Below, piece after piece: positions 1 through 5,352 of a DNA stretch of 7,131 nucleotides (the first letter of the stretch is position 1; every line of letters begins with the position of its first letter). The notes under the pieces were generated by a model. The model saw nothing but the letters and a program-made list of their open reading frames with translations, had not been told where the DNA came from and made no database searches. The stretch is from Thermoplasmata archaeon (lineage in GTDB: Archaea > Thermoplasmatota > B47-G6 > B47-G6B > 47-G6). A program made the position numbers and the translations under genes. The stretch lies in NCBI GenBank assembly GCA_003663565.1, contig QMTT01000038.1:1-7131 (forward strand), in the 5' to 3' direction.

Positions 1-1
1 G

Positions 2-487
2 GTACTCATAGCGGATGAGCCTACTACAGCCCTCGATGTGACTGTCCAAGCCCAGATATTGGAGTTACTCAAGAAACTGAAAAGAGAGTACGATAGTACA
101 GTGATACTTATAACACATAATATGGGTGTTGTAGCTGAGATGGCAGATAGGGTAGCGGTAATGTATGCTGGAAAGATCGTAGAGCTAGGGGACATCTTCT
201 CGATATTCGAGAACCCATACCACCCATATACTAAGGCCCTCCTAAAGGCTGTTCCAGACCCTCTCAAGAGGATAGAGAGACTTGAATCTATTCCAGGAAC
301 AGTACCAAACCTCATAAACCCACCAAAAGGTTGCAGGTTCCACCCAAGATGCCCATATGCCACAGAGATTTGTAAGACCAAAGAACCACCTGTAGTTGAA
401 GTTAAGGAAGGTCATTATGTGGCATGCTGGCTCTATGGAAAGTTAGAGCGTAAGGAGGGCTCTCCTAAGCCTGTAGAGGTGCAATAA
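2..487 (+). CDS. oppD: OppD-like ABC transporter ATP-binding protein, 3' part (5' end outside window)
   Basis: Cytoplasmic ATPase subunit of an Opp/Dpp-type importer that would power uptake of oligopeptides or, as in many archaea, oligosaccharides; the substrate cannot be read from this subunit. The frame is open from base 2, upstream of the first GTG at 38, so only the last 161 residues are present. Visible in order: Walker B and D-loop ([12 protein letters not shown]), the H-loop histidine in ILITHN, and the oligo_HPY C-terminal extension ([13 protein letters not shown]) followed by four cysteines ([15 protein letters not shown]). Walker A and the signature motif lie before the window. The stop is two bases before the ATG of the next ATPase gene, so the two are surely co-transcribed; the permease and binding-protein genes are expected upstream. 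The D/F naming follows gene order and is conventional. The family call is very secure. Confidence 0.95.
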   Translation, partial: VLIADEPTTALDVTVQAQILELLKKLKREYDSTVILITHNMGVVAEMADRVAVMYAGKIVELGDIFSIFENPYHPYTKALLKAVPDPLKRIERLESIPGTVPNLINPPKGCRFHPRCPYATEICKTKEPPVVEVKEGHYVACWLYGKLERKEGSPKPVEVQ

Positions 488-489
488 GA

Positions 490-1467
490 ATGCCTGAAGA
501 GCCTCTTATCAGAGTAGAGAATCTGAAGAAATATTTCCCAGTGAGAGGGTTTACACTACGTAGACAATGGGTCAAAGCCGTGGATGGTGTCTCTTTTGAG
601 ATCTATAGGAATGAAACCCTAGGGCTTGTTGGCGAGTCAGGGTGTGGTAAGACCACTCTTGGGAGGACTATTCTCAGGCTCATAGAACCTACAAGTGGTA
701 AAATACTCTTTGACGGTGTTGATGTGACAAAGCTCAGAGGGAAAGACCTCCTTAACTTCAGGAAAAGAGCCCAGATAATGTTTCAGGATCCATATTCATC
801 TCTCAACCCAAGGATGACTGTGTTCGATATCATCATGGAGCCTGTAAGATTCTACAACATACCTGTTGAGGACCCTGAAGACTTTGTAATAAGGCTCTTA
901 GAAAGTGTAGGACTGAACGAGATGCATCTATATAGATATCCTCATGAGTTCAGTGGCGGGCAAAGGCAGAGGATCGCCCTTGCAAGACTTCTTGCTATAA
1001 AACCAGAATTTATCGTTTTGGATGAGCCTACATCAGCATTAGATGTATCCGTTCAGGCGAACATACTGAACATGTTGAGAGATCTTCAGGAAAAACACAA
1101 GTTCTCATATTTGTTCATATCACACGACTTAGGAGTAGTAAAATACATGAGCCATCGCATGGCAGTGATGTACCTTGGAAAAATTATTGAGTTGGGTTCA
1201 TCAGAGAATATCTTCGAAAGCCCCCTGCATCCATATACGAACATGCTTTTAAAAAGTATCCCCATACCTGATCCAAAGGTTGCAAAACAGAGGAAAGCAC
1301 AGGTAGTCGGAGAGCCGCCTAACCCAATAAACATACCTTCAGGTTGTAGGTTCCATCCGAGATGTCCTCACAAGATGGACATATGTACAAAGGAAGAGCC
1401 ACCGATGGTCGAAGTCGAAAAGGGGCACTTCGTCGCGTGTTGGCTCTATGCAGAGAAGAAAAAATAG
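490..1467 (+). CDS. oppF: OppF-like ABC transporter ATP-binding protein
   Basis: Second ATPase of the same Opp/Dpp importer, expected to pair with the preceding OppD-like subunit as a heterodimer on the inner face of the membrane. It is complete at 325 residues, a normal family length. Walker A is GESGCGKT (residues 48-55), the Q-loop glutamine is in MFQDP (about 99), the signature is SGGQRQR (155-161), Walker B is IVLDEP (175-180) with D-loop SALD, and the H-loop histidine is 212. The C-terminus carries the HPYT oligo_HPY segment and four cysteines at about 286, 292, 299 and 317, the same spacing as in the preceding gene. The ATG start is 2 bp after the upstream stop and fits the family N-terminus. 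The gene ends exactly where a convergent gene ends, so its transcript must terminate inside that gene. Substrate unknown. Confidence 0.95.
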   Translation: MPEEPLIRVENLKKYFPVRGFTLRRQWVKAVDGVSFEIYRNETLGLVGESGCGKTTLGRTILRLIEPTSGKILFDGVDVTKLRGKDLLNFRKRAQIMFQDPYSSLNPRMTVFDIIMEPVRFYNIPVEDPEDFVIRLLESVGLNEMHLYRYPHEFSGGQRQRIALARLLAIKPEFIVLDEPTSALDVSVQANILNMLRDLQEKHKFSYLFISHDLGVVKYMSHRMAVMYLGKIIELGSSENIFESPLHPYTNMLLKSIPIPDPKVAKQRKAQVVGEPPNPINIPSGCRFHPRCPHKMDICTKEEPPMVEVEKGHFVACWLYAEKKK

Positions 1468-2109
1468 TCAGTATTCTTCCACGAGTCTTTTAATGGCCTT
1501 GTGCACACTTTCTTCCTTTTTTATAAGTTCCATAAGGATCTTATTCTTGCGGAGGTCTCTATCTAGTATCACTACTCCATCTCTTTCCTTAATGAGGAAA
1601 ATTGGAACGTAGACAAGCCCTTCTACTATGGGACGCTCTCCCCTCCAGAATATAGTCTCCCTTAGTATCATAGCCCCATAAGAGGCTTCTCTGAACTCCT
1701 CTGCCAAGGCTTCATCCTCTGAAATAGTCCTAAGAAATCCTGTAGGGATCAATATAATCCTCTTGAGATTAAATCTCCCCCAAAATTTAGCCCTATGATA
1801 TGCTTTGGACTTAGCGATCTCTGAGGACTCAATGTATGCATGCCCAAGGTCATCTATTATTCTCTCAGGGTCGAAGTCATGAACATCGATTATCGTTCCT
1901 TCCTTAGGAGGAGGATGACCTTCTATGATATCTCCTGAATATGGTGATATTAGTAGAGCCTTCCTGGGTGAGAACGCTATCTTGTCCATGAAGAACACGT
2001 TGACTAGGTATCTCCCTCTGGAGGATCTCAGTATTAAGTGAGGTATCCATACGAGTTTTCCATGAGGTTCCTTTGGCATCTCTCTTATGGGAAGATAATA
2101 CACTCTCAT
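1468..2109 (-). CDS. Hypothetical protein, 213 aa, probably cytoplasmic
   Basis: I do not recognise this protein. It starts MRVYYLPIREMPKEPHGK and has no signal peptide, no hydrophobic stretch long enough to be a membrane helix, and no cysteine. The first half reads as short alternating hydrophobic strands (LVWIPHLILR, YLVNVFFM, KALLISPYSG), the middle is charged and aspartate/glutamate-rich around residues 73-95 (IIDVHDFDPERIIDDLGHAY), and the last 35 residues are a lysine/glutamate-rich predicted helix. The codon use matches its neighbours and the frame is intact over 213 codons, so it is very likely a real gene. Its TGA stop abuts the oppF stop with no base between. The ATG at 2109 lies about 28 bp from a TATA-like box and has no Shine-Dalgarno motif, as expected for a leaderless transcript. 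No function is assigned. Confidence 0.8.
   Translation of the reverse strand: MRVYYLPIREMPKEPHGKLVWIPHLILRSSRGRYLVNVFFMDKIAFSPRKALLISPYSGDIIEGHPPPKEGTIIDVHDFDPERIIDDLGHAYIESSEIAKSKAYHRAKFWGRFNLKRIILIPTGFLRTISEDEALAEEFREASYGAMILRETIFWRGERPIVEGLVYVPIFLIKERDGVVILDRDLRKNKILMELIKKEESVHKAIKRLVEEY
1511..1522 (+). terminator. Possible T-tract terminator of the opp operon
   Basis: A pyrimidine-rich stretch ending in six consecutive T (1517-1522) lies about 50 bp past the oppF stop on the plus strand. Archaeal RNA polymerase stops at oligo-T without needing a hairpin, so this is a plausible termination point. It lies inside the coding sequence of the convergent hypothetical gene, because there is no intergenic space between the two stops. 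Weak evidence; T-rich tracts are common here. Confidence 0.3.
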
Positions 2110-2133
2110 CGTATCCCTTAACGAGGTATTGCT

Positions 2134-2141
2134 CTATTTAG
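2134..2141 (-). promoter_or_regulatory. TATA-like box of the 213-aa hypothetical gene
   Basis: Read on the minus strand, CTAAATAG preceded by an A-rich BRE-like run (AAAAAG) is centred about 28 bp before the ATG at 2109. This is the usual distance of an archaeal TATA box from the transcription start, so the mRNA would begin at or next to the start codon, which agrees with the lack of a ribosome binding site. Confidence 0.45.
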
Positions 2142-2144
2142 CTT

Positions 2145-2171
2145 TTTCATAGTTTTTCACTAACTATGAAA
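2145..2171. promoter_or_regulatory. Perfect 10-bp inverted repeat in a divergent promoter region (candidate operator)
   Basis: TTTCATAGTT (2145-2154) is repeated as its exact reverse complement AACTATGAAA (2162-2171) around a 7-bp spacer. The left arm touches the BRE/TATA region of the minus-strand hypothetical gene and the site is about 75 bp before the TATA-like box of mobA. Arm length and centre-to-centre spacing (17 bp) suit a dimeric helix-turn-helix regulator. The regulator is unknown and no second copy is seen in the window. Confidence 0.45.
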
Positions 2172-2245
2172 CTTTCATCTATCTACTTTTATCAATCATT
2201 TGCGAAACTCTTTTAACTTTTCATCGTAAAATAAGTAGTATCTCG

Positions 2246-2256
2246 AAAATATTATG
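2246..2256 (+). promoter_or_regulatory. TATA-like box of mobA
   Basis: The A+T-only run AAAATATTAT is centred about 24 bp before the ATG at 2274 and about 35 bp before the alternative ATG at 2286. The first distance implies a leaderless or nearly leaderless mRNA; the second leaves room for a short leader carrying the GGAG at 2276-2279. Confidence 0.4.
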
Positions 2257-2273
2257 ACGTAGATTACAAGAAC

Positions 2274-2891
2274 ATGGAGATAGCAATGATCTGTGCAGTA
2301 CTTGCTGGAGGAAACTCAAGGACATTTGGAAGGGATAAGCTCATGTATAACGTCTTTGGAAAACCATTGATCATGTACTGTATTGAAAGGCTCAGAAGAG
2401 CAAAGAATATCGATAAAATAGTTATTGTAACTAAGAAGGAGCGAAAAGAGACGTTCGAAAGTCTTGGCTTCGAGGTCATCGTGGACGAGCTTTTAGTAGG
2501 TCCTATTGGGGGAATATACACAGCACTCCTAGAAATAGGAGAAGCATTTGTAATTGCAGGGGATATGCCCTTGGTCGTCCCAGAGCTTGTAGACCTAATC
2601 GTAGGATTGTTCAAGAGTGTTCACTGTGATGTATGCGTGCCAATGTGGCCTAATGGTTTCTTGGAGCCACTTCATGCAGCCTACTCCAGCGATATATTAA
2701 AAAGACTTAGGGAAAGTATTAGGCACAGAAAATACAGCATTCAGAATGTCATAAGACAGTCAAGGGCATATTTTATAAAAATAGAAAAAATACCACAAAA
2801 ATGGCACGAAAGCTTCTTTAACGTAAATACCAAAGAAGATCTAAAGGAACTCATGATAAAGTTACAGCACAGAGCTGGAGATTCAATATAA
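2274..2891 (+). CDS. mobA: Molybdenum cofactor guanylyltransferase MobA
   Basis: Cytoplasmic nucleotidyltransferase that joins GMP from GTP to molybdopterin cofactor, making the guanine-dinucleotide form used by DMSO-reductase-family molybdenum and tungsten enzymes. At 205 residues it has the usual length. Motifs: nucleotide-binding loop LAGGNSRTFGRDK (residues 10-22), GPIGGI (76-81), the Mg-binding GDMP (96-99), and the C-terminal NVNTKEDL (183-190) typical of MobA. Two starts are possible. ATG 2274 lies 24 bp from a TATA-like box (leaderless); ATG 2286 is preceded six bases earlier by GGAG and would begin directly at the first beta strand (MICAVLAGG). I keep the longer form. No other cofactor gene adjoins it. 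It ends 4 bp before the end of the convergent broken flavodoxin. Distantly related nucleotidyltransferases such as MobA-like CTP enzymes are a less likely alternative. Confidence 0.9.
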   Translation: MEIAMICAVLAGGNSRTFGRDKLMYNVFGKPLIMYCIERLRRAKNIDKIVIVTKKERKETFESLGFEVIVDELLVGPIGGIYTALLEIGEAFVIAGDMPLVVPELVDLIVGLFKSVHCDVCVPMWPNGFLEPLHAAYSSDILKRLRESIRHRKYSIQNVIRQSRAYFIKIEKIPQKWHESFFNVNTKEDLKELMIKLQHRAGDSI

Positions 2892-2895
2892 CGTC

Positions 2896-3336
2896 TTAGG
2901 CTTCTTGCAAATCTTTAGCTCTTTCAATGTCTTTAGGCTTGGACACCTCTTGTTTGTTCTACCTATTTTCTCTAAAAAAGACCGTTTGCGCCATATCCTC
3001 GACACGTGAACTTACCTATGATCTTAAAGCCCTTTTCTTTTAGGATACTTCTGAGCATCCTATGGTTGATAGATTTTATAGGTATCCCAGGGGTAGAAAA
3101 TATAAATGAAAGTTTCCCCTTATTTCTGGCAAATTTTCACGAACTTTATGAGGATTTCGTGATGCTTCCAATAGTATATGCCAAAACCAAATCCTATGAC
3201 GTCATATTTCTCTATGTCTTCTTGAGAAACTCCCACACCTTCTTGAGATGAGCATTTAAGGCTTCTGCAATTGCTCTTGCTATTTTTTCGTGTTCCCATA
3301 ATACACGGACACATACACAACTAAAAGTTCGCACAT
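2896..3336 (-). pseudogene. Flavodoxin gene broken by about six frameshifts
   Basis: Flavodoxins are small FMN-binding electron carriers. Reading the minus strand across frames restores a full-length protein of about 149 residues. Pieces in order: MCELLVVYVSVYYGNTKK with the FMN phosphate-binding loop (from ATG 3336); IARAIAEALNAHL (3283-3245); SQEDIEKYDVIGFGFG then IYYWKHHEILIKFVK (about 3227-3135); NLPEIRG; KLSFIFSTPGIPIKS then INHRMLRSILKEKG and FTCRGYGANGLF (3115-2974); EKIGRTNK; SKPKDIERAKDLQEA to TAA 2898. The frame changes near 3288-3283 (A6), 3250-3239, 3137-3134 (A4), 3119-3116 (G4), 2979-2974 (T6) and about 2955. Every change is equivalent to losing one base, so no functional protein can be made. 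Neighbouring genes are intact. It is convergent with mobA, with 4 bp between the stops. Alternative: homopolymer undercalls in the source sequence, but six in 441 bp and none elsewhere makes true decay more likely. Confidence 0.88.
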
Positions 3337-3353
3337 GCTTCATATGTGTTTTA

Positions 3354-3363
3354 CTAATTATTT
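3354..3363 (-). promoter_or_regulatory. Vestigial TATA-like box of the broken flavodoxin
   Basis: On the minus strand AAATAATTAG is centred about 22 bp before the ATG at 3336, slightly closer than the 25-28 bp usual in archaea but compatible with a leaderless start. It supports ATG 3336 as the original start. Confidence 0.3.
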
Positions 3364-3394
3364 GCCTTTTTCTTGTGACCTTCGGATGCTTCCT

Positions 3395-3423
3395 CTGTAT
3401 CCTCTAGATCGACAAGGATACAG
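3395..3423. repeat. Perfect 8-bp inverted repeat upstream of the flavodoxin remnant
   Basis: CTGTATCC (3395-3402) and GGATACAG (3416-3423) are exact reverse complements around a 13-bp spacer. It lies 59-87 bp before the flavodoxin start and upstream of its TATA-like box, where an activator or repressor could bind. It may be a leftover regulatory site or chance; no protein partner is visible. Confidence 0.35.
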
Positions 3424-3738
3424 CCAATATAAGGTCTTATTAGAGAGATCTCAAGTGTTTAAAAGAGGGTTTCTCCGAAAAGCTTAAATGTTGGATCATA
3501 TGTCCAACCCTACGGGATGGAATACACTGTCTTTACTGCTGAATCAATGTAATGCGCCTTGTGGAGCAGTAGAAATTTTTATAGACATAGACATTGATAG
3601 ACAACCTACAACCACAACGCATTTATACCCCCTCCTGAAACATAATCCAGCCCACGACTAAAGCGTCAAACCCCCACAGCTTAAGACCATAGGAAAATGT
3701 GACGGACTCGAGCTAAGAATGTGAGGTTTCCCTCCCTC
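3424..3738. other. Stretch without recognisable genes, between the flavodoxin and IS remnants
   Basis: Both strands are interrupted by stops in all frames and I recognise no protein motif. Small features only: a 6-bp inverted repeat GTTGGA/TCCAAC (3490-3495, 3503-3508) with a 7-bp spacer; three copies of TAGACA (3582-3587, 3588-3593, 3598-3603); an A+T box followed by a C-rich run at about 3615-3634. From about 3630 the DNA becomes richer in G+C, as in the IS fragment that follows, so part of it may be further mobile-element debris. Confidence 0.5.
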
Positions 3739-3921
3739 GATGAAGTCCTCAACGAGCTCCTCTCTCGGGCTCTTCTCCTCGTCCATCGCGATTTCTATGC
3801 GGACGCCGAACCTGTTGAAGAAGTACTCGATGTACTCGAAGCCAAAGCGGGTAAGCCTGTCCCTATGGGTTATTAACACGATATCACACTTCCCATCGAG
3901 AACGGCGCCGAAAAGCCCATC
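3739..3921 (-). pseudogene. tnpA: IS607-type serine recombinase (TnpA) fragment
   Basis: IS607 transposases are serine recombinases of about 200 residues with a MerR-like DNA-binding N-terminus. Here only about 61 residues match: GLFGAVLDGKCDIVLITHRD, then RLTRFGFEYIEYFFNRFGV and SPREELVEDFI. RDRLTRFGFEY followed by an FGV strand and EEL-EDF is the family hallmark from the second half of the catalytic domain. Missing are the helix-turn-helix, the catalytic serine motif (YARVSS-like) and the C-terminal segment that normally follows EDF. The open frame continues past both ends (3966 to 3658) but those extensions match nothing I know. G+C content is visibly higher than in the flanking genes, which fits acquisition by transfer. 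The upstream break, at about 3921, is right where an oppositely oriented element end begins. Confidence 0.85.
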
Positions 3922-3923
3922 AG

Positions 3924-3989
3924 GATGAGGCTCACGTGAAGACGAACAAAACGGGAGAAGCTCCACCCTTTAGGGCGGCGGTAGCTCAC
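3924..3989 (+). ncRNA. Orphan TnpB-element right end / omega-RNA-like hairpin remnant
   Basis: The segment beginning GATGAGG (3924) and running through ACGGGAGAAGCTCC to a terminal hairpin resembles the 3' ends of archaeal IS605/IS607 elements, where the tnpB 3' end doubles as the guide (omega/re) RNA scaffold. The hairpin is CCACCC (3963-3968), loop TTTA, GGGCGG (3973-3978) with one A/C mismatch, flanked by AGCT (3959-3962) and AGCT (3983-3986). The form GCCCCGCCC-TTTA-GGGCGGGG is well known to me from archaeal elements; this copy has diverged. No tnpB lies upstream: the place is taken by the resolvase fragment on the other strand. Bases after about 3989 would be the guide, if it was ever functional. 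Recognised by resemblance only, without alignment. Confidence 0.5.
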
Positions 3990-4056
3990 ATGGTTCTAAG
4001 AATGGCCAATAACCATGCGAATAACTGCAAGGGGAGGTCAATAGGATTGGGCGTGT

Positions 4057-5241
4057 TCACTTCTTCTTCAAGGCTAGGATTACTACAATTACAATAAATG
4101 CGTAAAATAGAAGCGATAAGAGTATAAAGCCCATGGGAAATCCTTCTTTAGTACCTTCACTTGGAGCTCTGGGAACTCTTTGTTGAGAATTATAGCCAGT
4201 AGAGAATTCAATCATGTAGGCATATGAATAGTTCTTTGCAACCCTTAAAACAAGTACTGCACTTGCATTCCCAACGATTGCCCCAAGATAGGGAACTCCC
4301 TGTAAACCTCGGCTGTACCTCACAGTGTTCTTCGTGATATCTAGGAGCACTATAGTGTTATTCTTTAAGACTAGGAGAAGCTTTCCACAGGAGTAATCGA
4401 GGACAGAAAGCACGTTGCTAAATACTATCTTATCATCTAGCACGTTGATCAGATCAGAGTTGATGAACACATAAGGAAAGTAAACCCTATGGGAGAACAT
4501 GTACCTCACGAAAAGACCCTCGTGAAAGGAGTAAACTGCAACGATGTATCGAGAGACTCCTGTATCAGATGCCCTTGACTTTAGTAGAATGTACGCATAG
4601 CTCTTATTGAAGTATAACACCCTCAGAGCTCTTGGTGTCGAGTAATTTATCTCGTGAACTTTTAGTCCATTGTCTGTGTTTAAAATAAACGTCACACGTT
4701 TGTATTCCTGGATCAAAGACACTCCATCGCTTGTATAAAGGAAATCGACAACGTTAGAGTAGTCAATATCATACCCTGAGAGATTTATCATAGCCACAAG
4801 ATGCCCTCTCTCGTAGAAGTACGCCACAGAGTTCCTAAATCCAAGGGCTAGAGATTCTCTGATGAGAACGCGATTAAAGTGTCCTAGAGGCTTAAGTCTA
4901 GGCATCTTGTAAAGAACACCGTTGTATACTGCATAGTACTTATTTGCGTCAACACTTCCATTGAAGACTAGATCAAAGGAAAGTGTTTTATTGTTAAAGA
5001 TATAAAGGCCAGATCTTCCTAGAATAAATATGTTATTATTGGAAACTATCAAGGAACCCTTCTCTGGAGCAATTGTTAATAGGTCTATGGGCTCAAATCT
5101 CTCCATGATTAGGACATCCATAGAACTCGTGAGAAAAACCCCAAAAGTGTCTCCTCCTGCAATGCTTTCGACACTGCCATTTATGTATCCCGTGCTTACG
5201 ATAAGCAACATTAAGAGAGAGAAAACATGTACTCCCAGCAA
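4057..5241 (-). CDS. Secreted, C-terminally membrane-anchored hypothetical surface protein
   Basis: A 394-residue protein with an N-terminal signal sequence (hydrophobic core FSLLMLLIVSTGY, residues 7-19) and a single C-terminal helix (about 369-391, GFILLSLLFYAFIVIVVILA) ending in KKK. The bulk should thus face outside with the lysines inside. A short polar linker (PRAPSEGTKEGF) precedes the helix. The ectodomain is beta-rich with recurring short strands, has one cysteine, and contains nine N-X-S/T sequons, as expected of an archaeal surface glycoprotein. A beta-propeller-like fold is possible but unproven. The start is TTG 5241: an in-frame stop lies two codons upstream, GGTG sits 6 bases before it, and the next ATG (5211) would cut away half of the signal core. 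It is divergent from the DUF763 gene. No family or ligand is recognised. Confidence 0.8.
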   Translation of the reverse strand: MLGVHVFSLLMLLIVSTGYINGSVESIAGGDTFGVFLTSSMDVLIMERFEPIDLLTIAPEKGSLIVSNNNIFILGRSGLYIFNNKTLSFDLVFNGSVDANKYYAVYNGVLYKMPRLKPLGHFNRVLIRESLALGFRNSVAYFYERGHLVAMINLSGYDIDYSNVVDFLYTSDGVSLIQEYKRVTFILNTDNGLKVHEINYSTPRALRVLYFNKSYAYILLKSRASDTGVSRYIVAVYSFHEGLFVRYMFSHRVYFPYVFINSDLINVLDDKIVFSNVLSVLDYSCGKLLLVLKNNTIVLLDITKNTVRYSRGLQGVPYLGAIVGNASAVLVLRVAKNYSYAYMIEFSTGYNSQQRVPRAPSEGTKEGFPMGFILLSLLFYAFIVIVVILALKKK

Positions 5242-5247
5242 CTTCTA

Positions 5248-5281
5248 CACCTTAACCTGTAAATGAAAGCCACGTTATATC
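5248..5281 (-). promoter_or_regulatory. Promoter and ribosome binding site deciding the TTG start
   Basis: On the minus strand, GATATAAC (5281-5274) is a TATA-like box centred about 36 bp before TTG 5241, and GGTG (5251-5248) is a Shine-Dalgarno motif 6 bases before it. The spacing predicts a leader of roughly 10 bases, just long enough to include the Shine-Dalgarno motif. This combination is the main reason to prefer TTG 5241 over ATG 5211. Confidence 0.45.
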
Positions 5282-5318
5282 TTTCATACTTTACCTTTAA
5301 GAAACATTGGTTGAAAAG

Positions 5319-5345
5319 ATTAAAAAGGAGGATCACCATAGGGAG
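5319..5345 (+). promoter_or_regulatory. TATA-like box and Shine-Dalgarno deciding the DUF763 start
   Basis: TTAAAAAG (5320-5327) is centred about 30 bp before ATG 5353, and GGGAG (5341-5345) lies 7 bases before it. Either a leaderless or a short-leader mRNA fits. A second strong motif, GGAGG at 5328-5332, has no start codon at the right distance. The more upstream in-frame ATG at 5263 would place this promoter inside the gene. Confidence 0.45.
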
Positions 5346-5352
5346 TTATGTC

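Noticed and set aside
1086..1334. 82-codon minus-strand frame inside oppF
   Set aside because: Antisense shadow of a secure ABC ATPase gene with no motif of its own.
3006..3251. 81-codon open frame on the plus strand
   Set aside because: It lies antisense to the flavodoxin pseudogene, whose pieces match a known family; the plus-strand translation shows no motif.
3582..3603. Three TAGACA hexamers as a possible short-repeat array
   Set aside because: Too short, with no spacers of constant length; not CRISPR-like and not extended.
3740..3928. 62-codon open frame on the plus strand
   Set aside because: Antisense shadow of the IS607 recombinase fragment; low-complexity serine-rich translation.
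3713..4004. 9-bp direct repeat CTAAGAATG at 3713-3721 and 3996-4004 flanking the IS remnant, as a possible target duplication
   Set aside because: IS607 and IS605 elements do not make target duplications of this kind, the copies are not at the apparent ends, and a 9-mer match over this span is not very unlikely by chance.
3990..4056. Possible tnpB remnant after the element end
   Set aside because: No zinc-ribbon or DED motif pieces on either strand; too short to support a call.
5263..5352. 30-codon N-terminal extension of the DUF763 gene from ATG 5263
   Set aside because: The extension is lysine/arginine-rich without family similarity, overlaps the divergent promoter region, and a better start with Shine-Dalgarno and TATA-like box exists at 5353.
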